Assembly: GCF_008801915.1 (NCBI RefSeq)
Contig: NZ_VZOV01000010.1
Coordinates: 62,001 to 126,000, forward strand
Direction of reading: 5' to 3'
DNA: 64,000 bases
From: Cupriavidus gilardii
Lineage (GTDB): Bacteria > Pseudomonadota > Gammaproteobacteria > Burkholderiales > Burkholderiaceae
Shown here: positions 45,481-54,152 of the stretch, piece by piece
Position numbering within the stretch: the first letter of the stretch is position 1
How the letters are laid out: every line of letters starts with the position of its first letter
The notes under the pieces: generated by a model
What the model saw: only the letters and a program-made list of their open reading frames with translations
Told to the model about the DNA's origin: nothing
The model's database searches: none
Program-made: the position numbers and the translations under genes

Positions 45481-46390
45481 GTGTATCTTCTCTACCTGGA
45501 TGAGTCGGGCCACGCCTACGATGCCAGGACGAAATTCTTCGTCCTGGCTGGGTTCTGCATCTTTGAGCGGCAGACCCACTGGCTTGAGTCTCACATCGAC
45601 CCGATCGCAGAGCGGTTTAGCACTACCGACCCGAGAGGCATCGAGTTTCATGGCGCCCCCATGCGCGCCGGAAAGGAGGAGTGGCAAGGTATCAAGCCCG
45701 CGGACAGAGTCCAGGCGGTCGTTGATATTCTTTCCTTGCTGGCTGACCGCCAACTGAAGCTCAAGGTCTTCGCTTCAGTGATCGAGGAAGAGCACGATGG
45801 CAGCCGACGAGATCGTGCAACGAAGCTTCGAAAACGTCGCGAGCGAATTTGATAAGTACTTGACGTCGCTGTATCTGGCAAAGAACTCCAACGCGCAGCG
45901 CGGACTTGTCATTGTCGACAAGACGAGCTACGAAGAACAGCTCCAGGCTCTGTCACGGGTTTTCAAACACGAAGGGCATACGAACGGCAAGCTGCAAAAC
46001 TTTGCCGAGGTGCCGCTTTTCCTCGATTCGAAGGCCTCTCGCCTCATCCAGATGGCGGATCTGATTGCGTACTGGATTTTTCGCTATTTTGAAAGCGGCG
46101 ACGACAGAGGCTACAGGCTCATAGAGCCCTACATCCACGGACGAAAAGGATGCAGAACTGGTCTGATCACTTCGCTATCCGCGGAGACCAACCAGCGGCT
46201 GGCGAGCATCCGCGCCCCCGAGTTCCCCTTCCCGGCTCCTACACGACGAGCGTCTGCCGCGAACCACCGTAAAGGTTCGACGGTAACGGGCCGAGCTTCC
46301 GGCTTGTCAGTACTCCGTCCCGCTACACCGCCGACACCGTGCCAGCCCACACCTTCCCTATCTCCCCCACCACCTCCGGCGGCGCCGTAA
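45481..46390 (+). pseudogene. DUF3800-family gene broken by a frameshift
   Basis: The first frame starts at GTG 45481 with VYLLYLDESG, the DUF3800 hallmark acidic motif, and reads to VFASVIEEEHDG, ending at 45852. The second frame (from about 45791) gives STMAADEIVQRSFENVASEF and later RLIQMADLIAYWIFRYFE, the conserved DUF3800 C-terminal half. The halves join if one G near 45788-45791 (GAGGAAGAGC) is removed. Therefore one base insertion has split the gene, or it is a sequencing error. DUF3800 proteins have an RNase H-like fold and often occur in mobile or defence contexts. Lower GC than neighbours; the 3' end overlaps the amidase by 68 bp, so the true stop may be lost. Confidence 0.8.
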
Positions 46391-47855
46391 CGATCGAGCG
46401 CAAGTCAGGCTCGGCCGGCTTGAGCCGGTCGAGATCCGGCTTCGGGCGCGACAAGCCGGGCATCGAAGCAAACGCCGATTCCATCGCCTGCGCGACGCCG
46501 AGCGTCAGCGCGTCGCCGCGGAAGGGGCCGGTAATCTGCAGGCCGAACGGCATGCCGGCCTCGTCGGTGCCGCACGGCAAGGCGATGCACGGATGGGTGG
46601 TCAGCGTCACGACATAGGTCAGCGCCAGCCAGCGGTAGTAGTTCTCCTGCTTCTGGCCGTCGACGACGTCCGCGTAGAGCTGGGTCCACGGGAATGGCGA
46701 GACCGGCGTGGTCGGCGACAGGATCACGTCGTAGTCGCGGAATGCCTGCTGGAAGCGCTGCAGGATGCGGGTCTGCTCGGCCTGCGCCCATGCGCTGTCG
46801 ACCAGCGACATGCGCGCGCCGATCTCGTAGTTGGCGCGCGTATTGGGACCGAGGCTGTCGGGATCCCGTTCGTAGGTGTCGCGCAGCGAGGCAACGAAGC
46901 TCTCGGCGCGCAGCACGTCGAAGCAGCGATGCACATCGCCCAGGTCGAACGCGACCTCGTCGCAGGACTTGAACAGGTGCCGCATCGCGGCGATCCGTGC
47001 ACGGAACACGCGGCGGATGTCGGGATCGACGGCGCAGCTGCCGAAGTCCTCGGTCCAGCCCACGCGCAGGCCCGACAGATCGATGCGCGGCGGCGTCAGG
47101 AACGCCAGCGGATCGACCGCATGGCTCAGTGGATCGCCTGCCGACTGGCCGGCCGATGCGGCAAGCTGCAGGCAGGCATCGGCGACCGTGCGGCCCATCG
47201 GGCCGACCACCGAGATCGGCGTCCATCCGAGCAGCTTGCGCGAGTTAGGCACCAGCCCCGGCGATGGGCGGAATCCCACCACGCCGCATTTGGCGGCGGG
47301 AATCCGCAGCGAGCCGCCGGTATCGGAGCCCGTGCAGACCGGCAGGAAATCGGCCGCGAGCGCGGCAGCGGAGCCGCCCGACGACCCGCCTGCATTGAGG
47401 TTCGGATTGAACGGATTGCCGGTGGCGCCCCAGACCGTGTTGCGCGAATTGGCGCCGGCGCCCATCTCCGGAATATTGGTCTTGCCGACCACCACGGCGC
47501 CGGCCGCGCGCAGCCGCGCGACCAGTGTGTTGTCCTGCGCGGGCACATTGCCGCGGTACAGCGGCGAGCCGTAGGTCGTCAGCAGGCCGGCGGTCGCTTC
47601 GAGGTCCTTGACGCCGAGCGGCAGGCCATGCAGCAGGCCCAGCGACTCGCCACGCATCACCGCCTGTTCGGCGGCCCTGGCCTCTTCGCGCGCGCGTTCG
47701 TAGCAGGTCGCGGTGATCGCGTTGATCAGCGGGTTGTAGCGCTCGATCCGCGCGATGCAGGCTTCGAGCAGTTCCACCGGCGAGAGCTGGCGGGCGCCGA
47801 TCAGGCGGCGCAGTTCGACGGCGGACAGCGAAGTCAGTGCGTTGTGGTCGGACAT
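46323..47855 (-). CDS. Amidase signature family hydrolase
   Basis: 510 residues with the Ser-cisSer-Lys triad: Lys in PLGVKDLEAT, cis-Ser in GSDTGGSLRIPAA and nucleophile Ser region NAGGSSGGSAAALAAD. Hydrolyses an amide or aryl-amide; the substrate is unknown. Cytoplasmic, no signal peptide. It is 6 nt downstream of the Bug-type binding protein gene, so the two are an operon for uptake and cleavage of an amide or carboxylate. Divergent LysR gene (49043) is its likely regulator. Its 3' end overlaps the DUF3800 remnant. Confidence 0.9.
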   Translation of the reverse strand: MSDHNALTSLSAVELRRLIGARQLSPVELLEACIARIERYNPLINAITATCYERAREEARAAEQAVMRGESLGLLHGLPLGVKDLEATAGLLTTYGSPLYRGNVPAQDNTLVARLRAAGAVVVGKTNIPEMGAGANSRNTVWGATGNPFNPNLNAGGSSGGSAAALAADFLPVCTGSDTGGSLRIPAAKCGVVGFRPSPGLVPNSRKLLGWTPISVVGPMGRTVADACLQLAASAGQSAGDPLSHAVDPLAFLTPPRIDLSGLRVGWTEDFGSCAVDPDIRRVFRARIAAMRHLFKSCDEVAFDLGDVHRCFDVLRAESFVASLRDTYERDPDSLGPNTRANYEIGARMSLVDSAWAQAEQTRILQRFQQAFRDYDVILSPTTPVSPFPWTQLYADVVDGQKQENYYRWLALTYVVTLTTHPCIALPCGTDEAGMPFGLQITGPFRGDALTLGVAQAMESAFASMPGLSRPKPDLDRLKPAEPDLRSIVTAPPEVVGEIGKVWAGTVSAV

Positions 47856-47861
47856 GGCGTA

Positions 47862-48854
47862 TCAGTCGAGCTTGATATTGGCGCGCTGCGCGATGGCCCG
47901 CATCTGCGGAATTTCCTTCTCGATCAGTGCGCTGACCTGCTTGCCCGATGCAAACGACGGCTCGATGCCGTTGTCGGCCAGCTTCTTGCGCGTATCGGGA
48001 TCGGCGATCGTATCGGCCAGCGCCTTCTCGAGCTTGGCATGCACGTCGGCCGGCAGGCCGCGCGGCGCGACCAGCGCGATCCACGTGCTGGCATCCATGC
48101 CGGGATAGCCGCCCTCCGCGACGGTCGGTACATTGGGCAGCAGCGACGAGCGCCTGGCCGTCGTCACCGCGATGGCCTTGACCTTGCCGGCGCGCACCTG
48201 CGGCAGCGCCGCGGCCACGGTGTCGATGCTGAACGGAATCTGGCCGCCGATCAGGTCGGTCATCGCAGGCGCGCTGCCCTTGTAGGGAACGTGCAGCAGC
48301 CTGGCGCCGGTCAGATTGAGCAATTGCTCGCCGGCGAAATGCGCGGTGGTGCCGGCGCCGAACGAACCGTACGAGTACTTGCCGGGATCGTTCTTCGCCG
48401 CGGCCACAAACTCCTTCAGGTTGTTCACCGGCACATCGCGATTGGCCAGCAGGATCAGGCCGGTCACGCCGATCAGGCCGATCGGCTCGAAGTTCTTCTG
48501 CGGGTCGTACGGCAGCTTCGGATAGACCGCGGGATTGACCGTGAACGTCGTGCCGGAACTGGCCAGCAGCGTGTAGCCGTCCGGCGCGGCCTTGGCGACG
48601 TAGCTGGCGCCGACGACGGTACCGGCGCCGGCCCGGTTCTCGACCACCACGGTCTTGCCGAGCCGCTCGCCGAGCTTCTGCGCGACGATGCGCCCCACCA
48701 CATCGGTGGCGCCGCCGGGTGGAAATGGCAGCACCAGCTGGATCGGCTTGGCGGGGAAGCTGTCCTGCGCAAAGGCCGCCGACGGCGCCATCGCAACGAG
48801 CGCCAGGCCGGTGGCGGCAAACAGTAAACGGACGGGTGAGGCGGAAGGACGCAT
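47862..48854 (-). CDS. Bug/TctC-family periplasmic solute-binding protein
   Basis: 330 residues. Signal peptide (about 1-30, ending SAAFAQ) then the tripartite tricarboxylate-transporter receptor fold: PIQLVLPFPPGGATDVVGRI and the LLHVPYKGSAPAMTDLIGGQ stretch (ligand loop) are characteristic. Such proteins are expanded in Burkholderiales and bind carboxylates or amides. No TctA/TctB membrane genes lie beside it, so it is an orphan receptor. Paired with the amidase; regulated probably by the divergent LysR. Confidence 0.9.
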   Translation of the reverse strand: MRPSASPVRLLFAATGLALVAMAPSAAFAQDSFPAKPIQLVLPFPPGGATDVVGRIVAQKLGERLGKTVVVENRAGAGTVVGASYVAKAAPDGYTLLASSGTTFTVNPAVYPKLPYDPQKNFEPIGLIGVTGLILLANRDVPVNNLKEFVAAAKNDPGKYSYGSFGAGTTAHFAGEQLLNLTGARLLHVPYKGSAPAMTDLIGGQIPFSIDTVAAALPQVRAGKVKAIAVTTARRSSLLPNVPTVAEGGYPGMDASTWIALVAPRGLPADVHAKLEKALADTIADPDTRKKLADNGIEPSFASGKQVSALIEKEIPQMRAIAQRANIKLD

Positions 48855-48961
48855 GGGATGCTCTCTCGTAAGAATCCAAGGCGATGCCGGTACAAGTGCA
48901 TCGGCTCGATGTCATCCTAATGTCAAACTTCGCATAGAATCGTCGCAATGTTTCGAACAAT

Positions 48962-48982
48962 CGATTGCCGAAAAGGCAATCG
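48962..48982. promoter_or_regulatory. LysR-type dyad, site 1 (upstream of the LysR gene)
   Basis: CGATTGCC-GAAAA-GGCAATCG, perfect 8-bp arms, between the Bug-type gene and the LysR gene. LysR regulators usually bind such interrupted dyads (T-N11-A type). An almost identical dyad occurs at 49961-49981. Confidence 0.7.
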
Positions 48983-49042
48983 TTCGTGCAATCCCGAGCG
49001 GGTTTTCCCGAGGTCGCCCGGCCACGTTCTCATCGATATCCC

Positions 49043-49963
49043 ATGTCCTATCGAGCCCTGCAGGAGACCGCGGTGCGCTACTTCCTCGAAGTGGTTCGCA
49101 CCGGATCGGTCAAGGATGCGGCGATCAAGCTGAACGTCGCGCCGTCGGCCGTCAGCCGGCAGATCGCCAAGCTGGAAAGCGAGCTCGACACGCTGCTGTT
49201 CGACCGGCGCCCGCGCGGCCTCGTGCCCAATGCGGCGGGCGAATTGCTGGCCGCGTTCGCCAAGCGTTCGCAGCAGGACATCGAACGCGTGGCCGGCGAT
49301 ATCCAGGCGCTGCGTGGGCTGCGTGTCGGACGCGTGCGGCTCGCGGCGGTCGAGGGCATCGCCCATGAATTCCTGCCGAACCTTGCCGCCAGCTTTCGCG
49401 AGACCCATGCGGGCATTCACTTCGAGCTCGAGGTCTGCCCGCAGGGCGAAATCGCACGGCGGATTCGCGACGGGGAAGCGGATATCGGCATTACGCTGGC
49501 GTGGCTGCCCGAGCCGGAGATCCACGTGGAGCTGCGGCACCCGGCACCGGTGCTGGCGGTGATGGCGCCGGACCATCCGCTCGCGCGCCATCGCCAACTG
49601 TCGCTGGCGCAGGTCGCGACCTACCCGCTGGCGCTACCGCCCAAGGACAGCTCGGTGCGGCAATTGCTCGACGCCGGCTGCAGCCGGCAGGGCCTGCGCT
49701 ACCAGACGGTGTTCTCGAGCAACCAGCTCGATTCGCTGGTCAGCTTCGCGGCGGCCGGCGGCGGCGCGATCTGCTTCTACGGCGAGGTGTCGATCCGCGG
49801 CAGGCTGAAGGCGGGCACCATCGCCGCGGTCCCGCTGCGCGATCGCGAGATGAACGAGCGGCAGATCGAGGTGCAGACGCTGGCCAACCGCAAGCTGCCG
49901 CCCGCGGCGCGCGCCTTCGTCGAGCATTTGCGGCAGGGCCTGATCGAGCTTCCGCAATCGTGA
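49043..49963 (+). CDS. LysR-family transcriptional regulator
   Basis: 306 residues. N-terminal winged HTH (about 1-65) with YFLEVVRTGSVKDAAIKLNV and APSAVSRQIAKLESEL. The effector domain (about 90-300) is the PBP2-like fold. Start MSYRALQE at 49043 is preferred; an upstream in-frame start (48965) sits inside the dyad. Divergent from the Bug/amidase operon and followed by the oxidoreductase gene. Paired dyads before itself and before that gene suggest it governs both sides. Confidence 0.9.
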   Translation: MSYRALQETAVRYFLEVVRTGSVKDAAIKLNVAPSAVSRQIAKLESELDTLLFDRRPRGLVPNAAGELLAAFAKRSQQDIERVAGDIQALRGLRVGRVRLAAVEGIAHEFLPNLAASFRETHAGIHFELEVCPQGEIARRIRDGEADIGITLAWLPEPEIHVELRHPAPVLAVMAPDHPLARHRQLSLAQVATYPLALPPKDSSVRQLLDAGCSRQGLRYQTVFSSNQLDSLVSFAAAGGGAICFYGEVSIRGRLKAGTIAAVPLRDREMNERQIEVQTLANRKLPPAARAFVEHLRQGLIELPQS

Positions 49964-49981
49964 TTGCCGAAAACGCAATCG
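49961..49981. promoter_or_regulatory. LysR-type dyad, site 2 (upstream of the oxidoreductase gene)
   Basis: TGATTGCC-GAAAA-CGCAATCG, overlapping the LysR stop codon and 105 bp before the oxidoreductase start. It differs from site 1 at two of 21 positions. A 12-bp palindrome CGCAATATTGCG lies at 49988-49999. Confidence 0.7.
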
Positions 49982-50085
49982 GCCATTCGCAATATTGCGT
50001 GCATCGCATGACCTTACCGAGGCGGGGGGCGGCGAAAATCCCGACTTGATCCACCCTTCCACGTTCCGCACGAGTTGCTGCCTTC

Positions 50086-51324
50086 ATGTCACAGGAAATC
50101 TTCGTTCTCGGCGCCGGCATGGTCGGTGTCAGCACCGCACTGGCCCTGCGCCATCGCGGGCACCAGGTCGTTCTTGTCGATCGCGCCGCGCCGGGCACCG
50201 AGACCTCCTATGGCAACGCGGGCTTCATCCAGCGCGAGGCGGTGCAGCCGTATGCGTTCCCGCGCGACTGGAAGACGATCGTTCGCGTGATCGCCCGCCA
50301 GGGCAACGACGTGCACTACCACCCCGGCGCGATGCTGCGCCTGCTGCCGGTGCTGGCCCGTTACTGGCGCGAATCGGCACCGGACCGCTACACCGGCACG
50401 ATCGCCGCCTATGCGGCGCTGGTCAGGCACTGCGTCAGCGAACACGAGAAGCTGATTGCGGCCGCCGGCGCGGAGGATCTCGTCAGCAAGGCGGGCTGGC
50501 TCGAGGCCTACCGCAGCCCGCACGCCTTCGATGACACGGTACGAACCGCGACGACGGTGGCGCGCGAGCACGGACTCGATTGCGCGGTCCTCGATGGTGC
50601 CGCGCTGCGGGCCGCCGAGCCCGCGCTGCATGGCGGCCTGGCGGGCGCGATCCATTGGCGCGACCCGTGGACCGTCAGCGATCCGGGCGAACTGGTGCAG
50701 CGCTATGCCGCGCTGTTCGAACGGCAGGGCGGCATCGTCCGCCGCGGCGACGCCACGACGCTGCAGCCCGATGGCAGCGGCTGGCGCGTGATGACCGAAG
50801 CCGGCCCGCTGTCGGCCGCTCACGCCGTCATTGCGTTGGGTCCGTGGGCGTCGAAGTTGACGCGGCCGCTCGGGTATCGCCTGCCGCTGTTCATCAAGCG
50901 GGGCTACCACCGCCACTACGCGAGCGAGCGCATGCCGTCGCTGCCGCTGCTCGATGCCGAACGCGGTTTCGTGCTGGCGCCGATGCGGCGCGGTCTTCGC
51001 GTGACCACGGGCGCCGAATTCGCTCACCACGATGCACCGCCGACGCCGGTGCAATTGGCGGCGGCCGAGCGCTACGCGCGCGAACTGGTCGATCTCGGCG
51101 CGCCCGTCGAAGCGCAGCCGTGGATGGGCGCGCGGCCCTGCGTCGCCGATATGCGGCCCGTGATAGGACGCGCGCCGCGCCACCGCGGGCTGTGGTTCCA
51201 TTTCGGCCATGCGCATCAGGGCTTCACGCTCGGCCCTGCCACCGCGCGGCTGCTTGCCGAACTGATCGACGGCGAGACACCGTACGTCGACCCGCGGCCC
51301 TACGATCCGGCGCGATTCGAATAG
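50086..51324 (+). CDS. FAD-dependent D-amino-acid dehydrogenase-like oxidoreductase
   Basis: 412 residues, DadA-like. N-terminal FAD-binding MVGVSTALALRHRGHQVVLV with the GxGxxG-type motif in LGAGMVGVS (about 8-16). A SYGNAGFIQ segment and C-terminal PWMGARPCVADMRPVIGRAP plus HFGHAHQGFTLGPATARLLA are typical of DadA and glycine-oxidase-type flavoproteins. Oxidises an amino acid or amine, passing electrons to quinone. The dyad upstream links it to the LysR gene. Substrate unknown; lies 122 bp after the LysR stop. Confidence 0.85.
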   Translation: MSQEIFVLGAGMVGVSTALALRHRGHQVVLVDRAAPGTETSYGNAGFIQREAVQPYAFPRDWKTIVRVIARQGNDVHYHPGAMLRLLPVLARYWRESAPDRYTGTIAAYAALVRHCVSEHEKLIAAAGAEDLVSKAGWLEAYRSPHAFDDTVRTATTVAREHGLDCAVLDGAALRAAEPALHGGLAGAIHWRDPWTVSDPGELVQRYAALFERQGGIVRRGDATTLQPDGSGWRVMTEAGPLSAAHAVIALGPWASKLTRPLGYRLPLFIKRGYHRHYASERMPSLPLLDAERGFVLAPMRRGLRVTTGAEFAHHDAPPTPVQLAAAERYARELVDLGAPVEAQPWMGARPCVADMRPVIGRAPRHRGLWFHFGHAHQGFTLGPATARLLAELIDGETPYVDPRPYDPARFE

Positions 51325-51483
51325 CGCCCAGGGAAGGCTGGAACAAGGTTCGAGCCACGCCTGCAAAGGCGAGATGTTGGGATGCCCGGGCCAGCCACCG
51401 GCGGGCCGATGTCATGCAAAATCCGATGGCAGCCACGGCGAGCGACGCGTCGGCGACGCTCGCCCCAACCTGTCGGAGGTCGC

Positions 51484-51972
51484 ATGCATCTCGAAGGCTC
51501 CTGCCACTGCGGCGCGGTCCGCTTCAGCGTGGAATCCCCCTGGCCCTACCCCTATCTGCATTGCTACTGCTCGATTTGCCGCAAGACCGCTGGCGCCGGC
51601 GGCTATGCGGCCAATATCGGCGCACTGGGCGACACCCTGCGCGTACGGGGCCGTCGGCACATCGGCATCTATCACGCCGTGATGCGCGAGCCCGGCAAGC
51701 GCGCCAGGCGTTCGCCGATGGAGCGTCATTTCTGCACGAAATGCGGCACGGCATTGTGGATACGCAGCCCCGACGAGCCCGAGCGGGTCTATCCCCATGC
51801 TGCCGCCATCGACACGCCGCTGCCGCGTCCGCCGGAAATTGTCGACGCGGAACTCGACTCCGCGGCGTCGTGGGTCGACGTCCCGAGCGGCAAGGGACAC
51901 GTGCACTGCGCGCAGTGGCCCGAGGAAACACTGGCGCAATGGCATCGGCGGCACGGCCTGGAGCAGCGCTGA
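51484..51972 (+). CDS. GFA (glutathione-dependent formaldehyde-activating) family protein
   Basis: 162 residues. Zinc-binding cysteines are visible: GSCHCGAVRF, HCYCSICRKT and CTKCGTALW, the CENP-V/GFA pattern. GFA proteins bind glutathione adducts; some are S-(hydroxymethyl)glutathione synthases, others unknown. GGAGGTCGC precedes the ATG at 51484. The longer open frame from 51382 has no added homology. Confidence 0.88.
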   Translation: MHLEGSCHCGAVRFSVESPWPYPYLHCYCSICRKTAGAGGYAANIGALGDTLRVRGRRHIGIYHAVMREPGKRARRSPMERHFCTKCGTALWIRSPDEPERVYPHAAAIDTPLPRPPEIVDAELDSAASWVDVPSGKGHVHCAQWPEETLAQWHRRHGLEQR

Positions 51973-52093
51973 GCGGGCCCGGGACCGGTCCGGGAGTGGG
52001 ATCCGCAGCGGGACGGCTTGCGCACCGCTGCTATTCTTGGCGCTCCGTCAATACCCGACACTATCCGGACACTATCCGACACCGCGCCATCCC

Positions 52094-52423
52094 ATGCACT
52101 GGATCTACCTGGCCATCGCCATCGTCGCCGAAGTCATCGCCACCACCGCACTGAAGGCCGCCGCCGGCTTTACCCGTCCGCTGCCCTCGCTGGTCGTCGT
52201 CACCGGCTATGCGATTGCCTTCTTCTGCCTGTCGCTGACGCTGCGCCACGTGCCCATCGGCATCGCCTATGCGATCTGGTCGGGCGTCGGCATCGTGCTG
52301 GTGTCGGTGGCGGCGTGGCTGCTGTTCGGCCAGCGGCTAGATCTGCCGGCCCTGCTCGGCATCGCGCTGATCATGGCCGGCGTGCTGGTGATCAACCTGT
52401 GGTCGAAGTCGGTCACGCATTGA
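52094..52423 (+). CDS. SMR-family multidrug efflux protein (EmrE-like)
   Basis: 109 residues, four transmembrane helices. Helix 1 carries the essential proton/drug-binding Glu in IVAEVIATTALK (about position 13), and helix 3 has the YAIWSGVGIVLVS signature. Antiports quaternary cations against protons as a dual-topology dimer. Length is typical. Single gene; no regulator beside it. Confidence 0.92.
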   Translation: MHWIYLAIAIVAEVIATTALKAAAGFTRPLPSLVVVTGYAIAFFCLSLTLRHVPIGIAYAIWSGVGIVLVSVAAWLLFGQRLDLPALLGIALIMAGVLVINLWSKSVTH

Positions 52424-52892
52424 ATCGGCGACGCCGCACCCTCCCCCTCCCGGCACCCTACCGACACCCTACCAACTGCAAACAAATGTAAGCGCCTTGA
52501 AAAGTGCACTGGAAGCTTCCACCATTTGTAAGAAATGCAGTACGCTAATAACAATCGATTAAGACATTACGCAATATCGATATAAACAAAACTAAAGTCA
52601 GCCAACTGGCAAACGGTAATTCGGCGACGCCGCGCATTCCATTGCGGCACACACTCGAATTCCGGCGCCAATATTGACCGAAGAATTCCGGGGGGCATCC
52701 GGGCACAGCCCATGCCAATTGATGGATATTCCATTGCCATGGAATATCCAGGGTCATTGTCGCGGTCTGTCGTCATCGCCGGTTCAGCCTACCCGATTTG
52801 CCGCGGTGTTTTGCCGCGGCCCTCTGTGGGATCGCCTGTAGCGTTCGCCAGCCCGGCGTGCGCTCGTTTTTTTCGCAGGACAGAACTGGCGT
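52424..52892. other. 469-bp AT-rich gap before the AraC gene
   Basis: Much lower GC than surrounding genes, especially 52480-52760. Holds a perfect 12-bp inverted repeat at 52722-52749 and A/T-rich tracts. The only open frames (52545-52776, minus) lack support. Likely the regulatory region of the AraC gene. Confidence 0.6.
52722..52749. promoter_or_regulatory. Perfect 12-bp inverted repeat upstream of the AraC gene
   Basis: TGGATATTCCAT and ATGGAATATCCA with a TGCC centre, 28 bp in total, 143 bp before the AraC start. Two-fold symmetry fits a dimeric repressor site, while AraC proteins normally bind direct repeats; so another regulator may bind here. Confidence 0.6.
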
Positions 52893-53858
52893 ATGGCTCA
52901 AACCCGCATTGGAACGGACGCGATCGTCGCGTCCAGCGTCGCGCAGGCGCAGGATTGGCTCGGCCGCCACTATCCCGGCATCACGATCGAGGCCGATGGC
53001 GGCGAGCCCAGGCTGGAAATCCAGATCGACTATCTCGACGGCATGGCCGTGCATACGCTGGCCACGGACACCCCGCTGTGCCTGCGGCTGCCTTGCCAGC
53101 ACGACGGCTATCTGCTGTACACGCAGGCCGATGGCCAGCTCTCCCTTGCCACCGAGCAGGACGGGCTGCGGCCCTTGCCGGCCGGCACCGCCGTTGCCGA
53201 CGCCAGGCGGGTCACTGCATGGGGCTTCGGCCCGGGCCGCTACGAAGCCATCCTGATCGATGCGGCCAGCGTGCACGGCCGGCTGTCGCAGTCGATCGAA
53301 CGGCCGGTGATGCACCGCGTCAAATTCGCCCCGCCGGAGGGTAGCGTGCCGTCCGGCGTGCGTTTCGCCGGTGAACTGGTGCGCGCGGCGGGGCGCTATT
53401 CGAAGGCGGACGGCGGCCCGCAGGCGATCGCCCCGGACATCGTGCAAAGCCTGCAGGACGCCGTGATCTTCGCCATGCTCAAGGAGATCCCGCACAACTA
53501 TTCGGTGTACCTGGCGCGCCGCCATGCCGGCCCGTCCCCGCGGCATGTGCGCCGGGCGATCGAGTACATCCACGCCAACGCCAGGGCGGCGCTCGGGCTG
53601 GCGGACATCGCGCTGGCGGCCCGCGTCAGCATCCGTACGCTGCAGGCCGGCTTTGCCAGGTTCAAGGGCTTCACGCCGATGGGCTATGTCAAGCGGGTGC
53701 GGCTGGAGGGTGTCCATGCGGACCTGCGTACCGCCGGCGCGGAACAGTCGATCGCCGACATCGCCCGGCGCTGGGGCTTCAGCCACCTGGGGCAATTCGC
53801 GCGGGATTACCGCATGGCCTTCGGCGAAACCCCTTCCCAGACACGCCGGGGCGATTGA
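52893..53858 (+). CDS. AraC-family transcriptional regulator
   Basis: 321 residues. C-terminal double-HTH (about 215-315): LGLADIALAARVSIRTLQAG forms the first HTH and SIADIARRWGFSHLGQFARDYR the second, with GFSHLGQFARDYRMAFGETP as the signature region. The N-terminal 200 residues are an AraC-binding-like cupin sensor. It precedes the adhesin gene on the same strand, separated by a terminator and about 290 bp, and is the obvious candidate activator of it. Confidence 0.9.
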   Translation: MAQTRIGTDAIVASSVAQAQDWLGRHYPGITIEADGGEPRLEIQIDYLDGMAVHTLATDTPLCLRLPCQHDGYLLYTQADGQLSLATEQDGLRPLPAGTAVADARRVTAWGFGPGRYEAILIDAASVHGRLSQSIERPVMHRVKFAPPEGSVPSGVRFAGELVRAAGRYSKADGGPQAIAPDIVQSLQDAVIFAMLKEIPHNYSVYLARRHAGPSPRHVRRAIEYIHANARAALGLADIALAARVSIRTLQAGFARFKGFTPMGYVKRVRLEGVHADLRTAGAEQSIADIARRWGFSHLGQFARDYRMAFGETPSQTRRGD

Positions 53859-53931
53859 CGGCACCGCCGGCGGAAATTGTCGGCAGCCAGATAAATATCG
53901 CTTAAACCAGATTTAATTGAATCGGGAATTT

Positions 53932-53967
53932 AATACCCCTGCGCCTACCGGCGTAGGGGTATTTTTT
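53932..53967 (+). terminator. Rho-independent terminator after the AraC gene
   Basis: AATACCCCTGCGCC paired with GGCGTAGGGGTATT (imperfect centre) followed by TTTT and TTCTCG. Ends the AraC transcript, so the adhesin gene has its own promoter in about 53970-54150. Confidence 0.85.
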
Positions 53968-54152
53968 CTCGTAAATACCCCGCCACGGTTAATGCCTCTT
54001 CCGCGCTTCATTATCAAAAAAACGCAGGCCATATCAATCGCACGCACTATATCGCTTGCCGTACAGACGAAGACATACCGCCACTTGGGAATCACTTATA
54101 CGCTCCACTTCCAATAGTGCGCAGTCGTTTCGATCGACCCAAGGAGACAGGC

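Noticed and set aside
44881-46322. Genomic island with an attachment-site duplication at tRNA-Ser
   Set aside because: No second copy of the tRNA 3' end and no integrase were found, so only a possible remnant is claimed.
52545-52776. Two overlapping minus-strand frames in the AT-rich gap
   Set aside because: Short, overlapping each other, no recognisable features, and the region holds a regulatory-type dyad.
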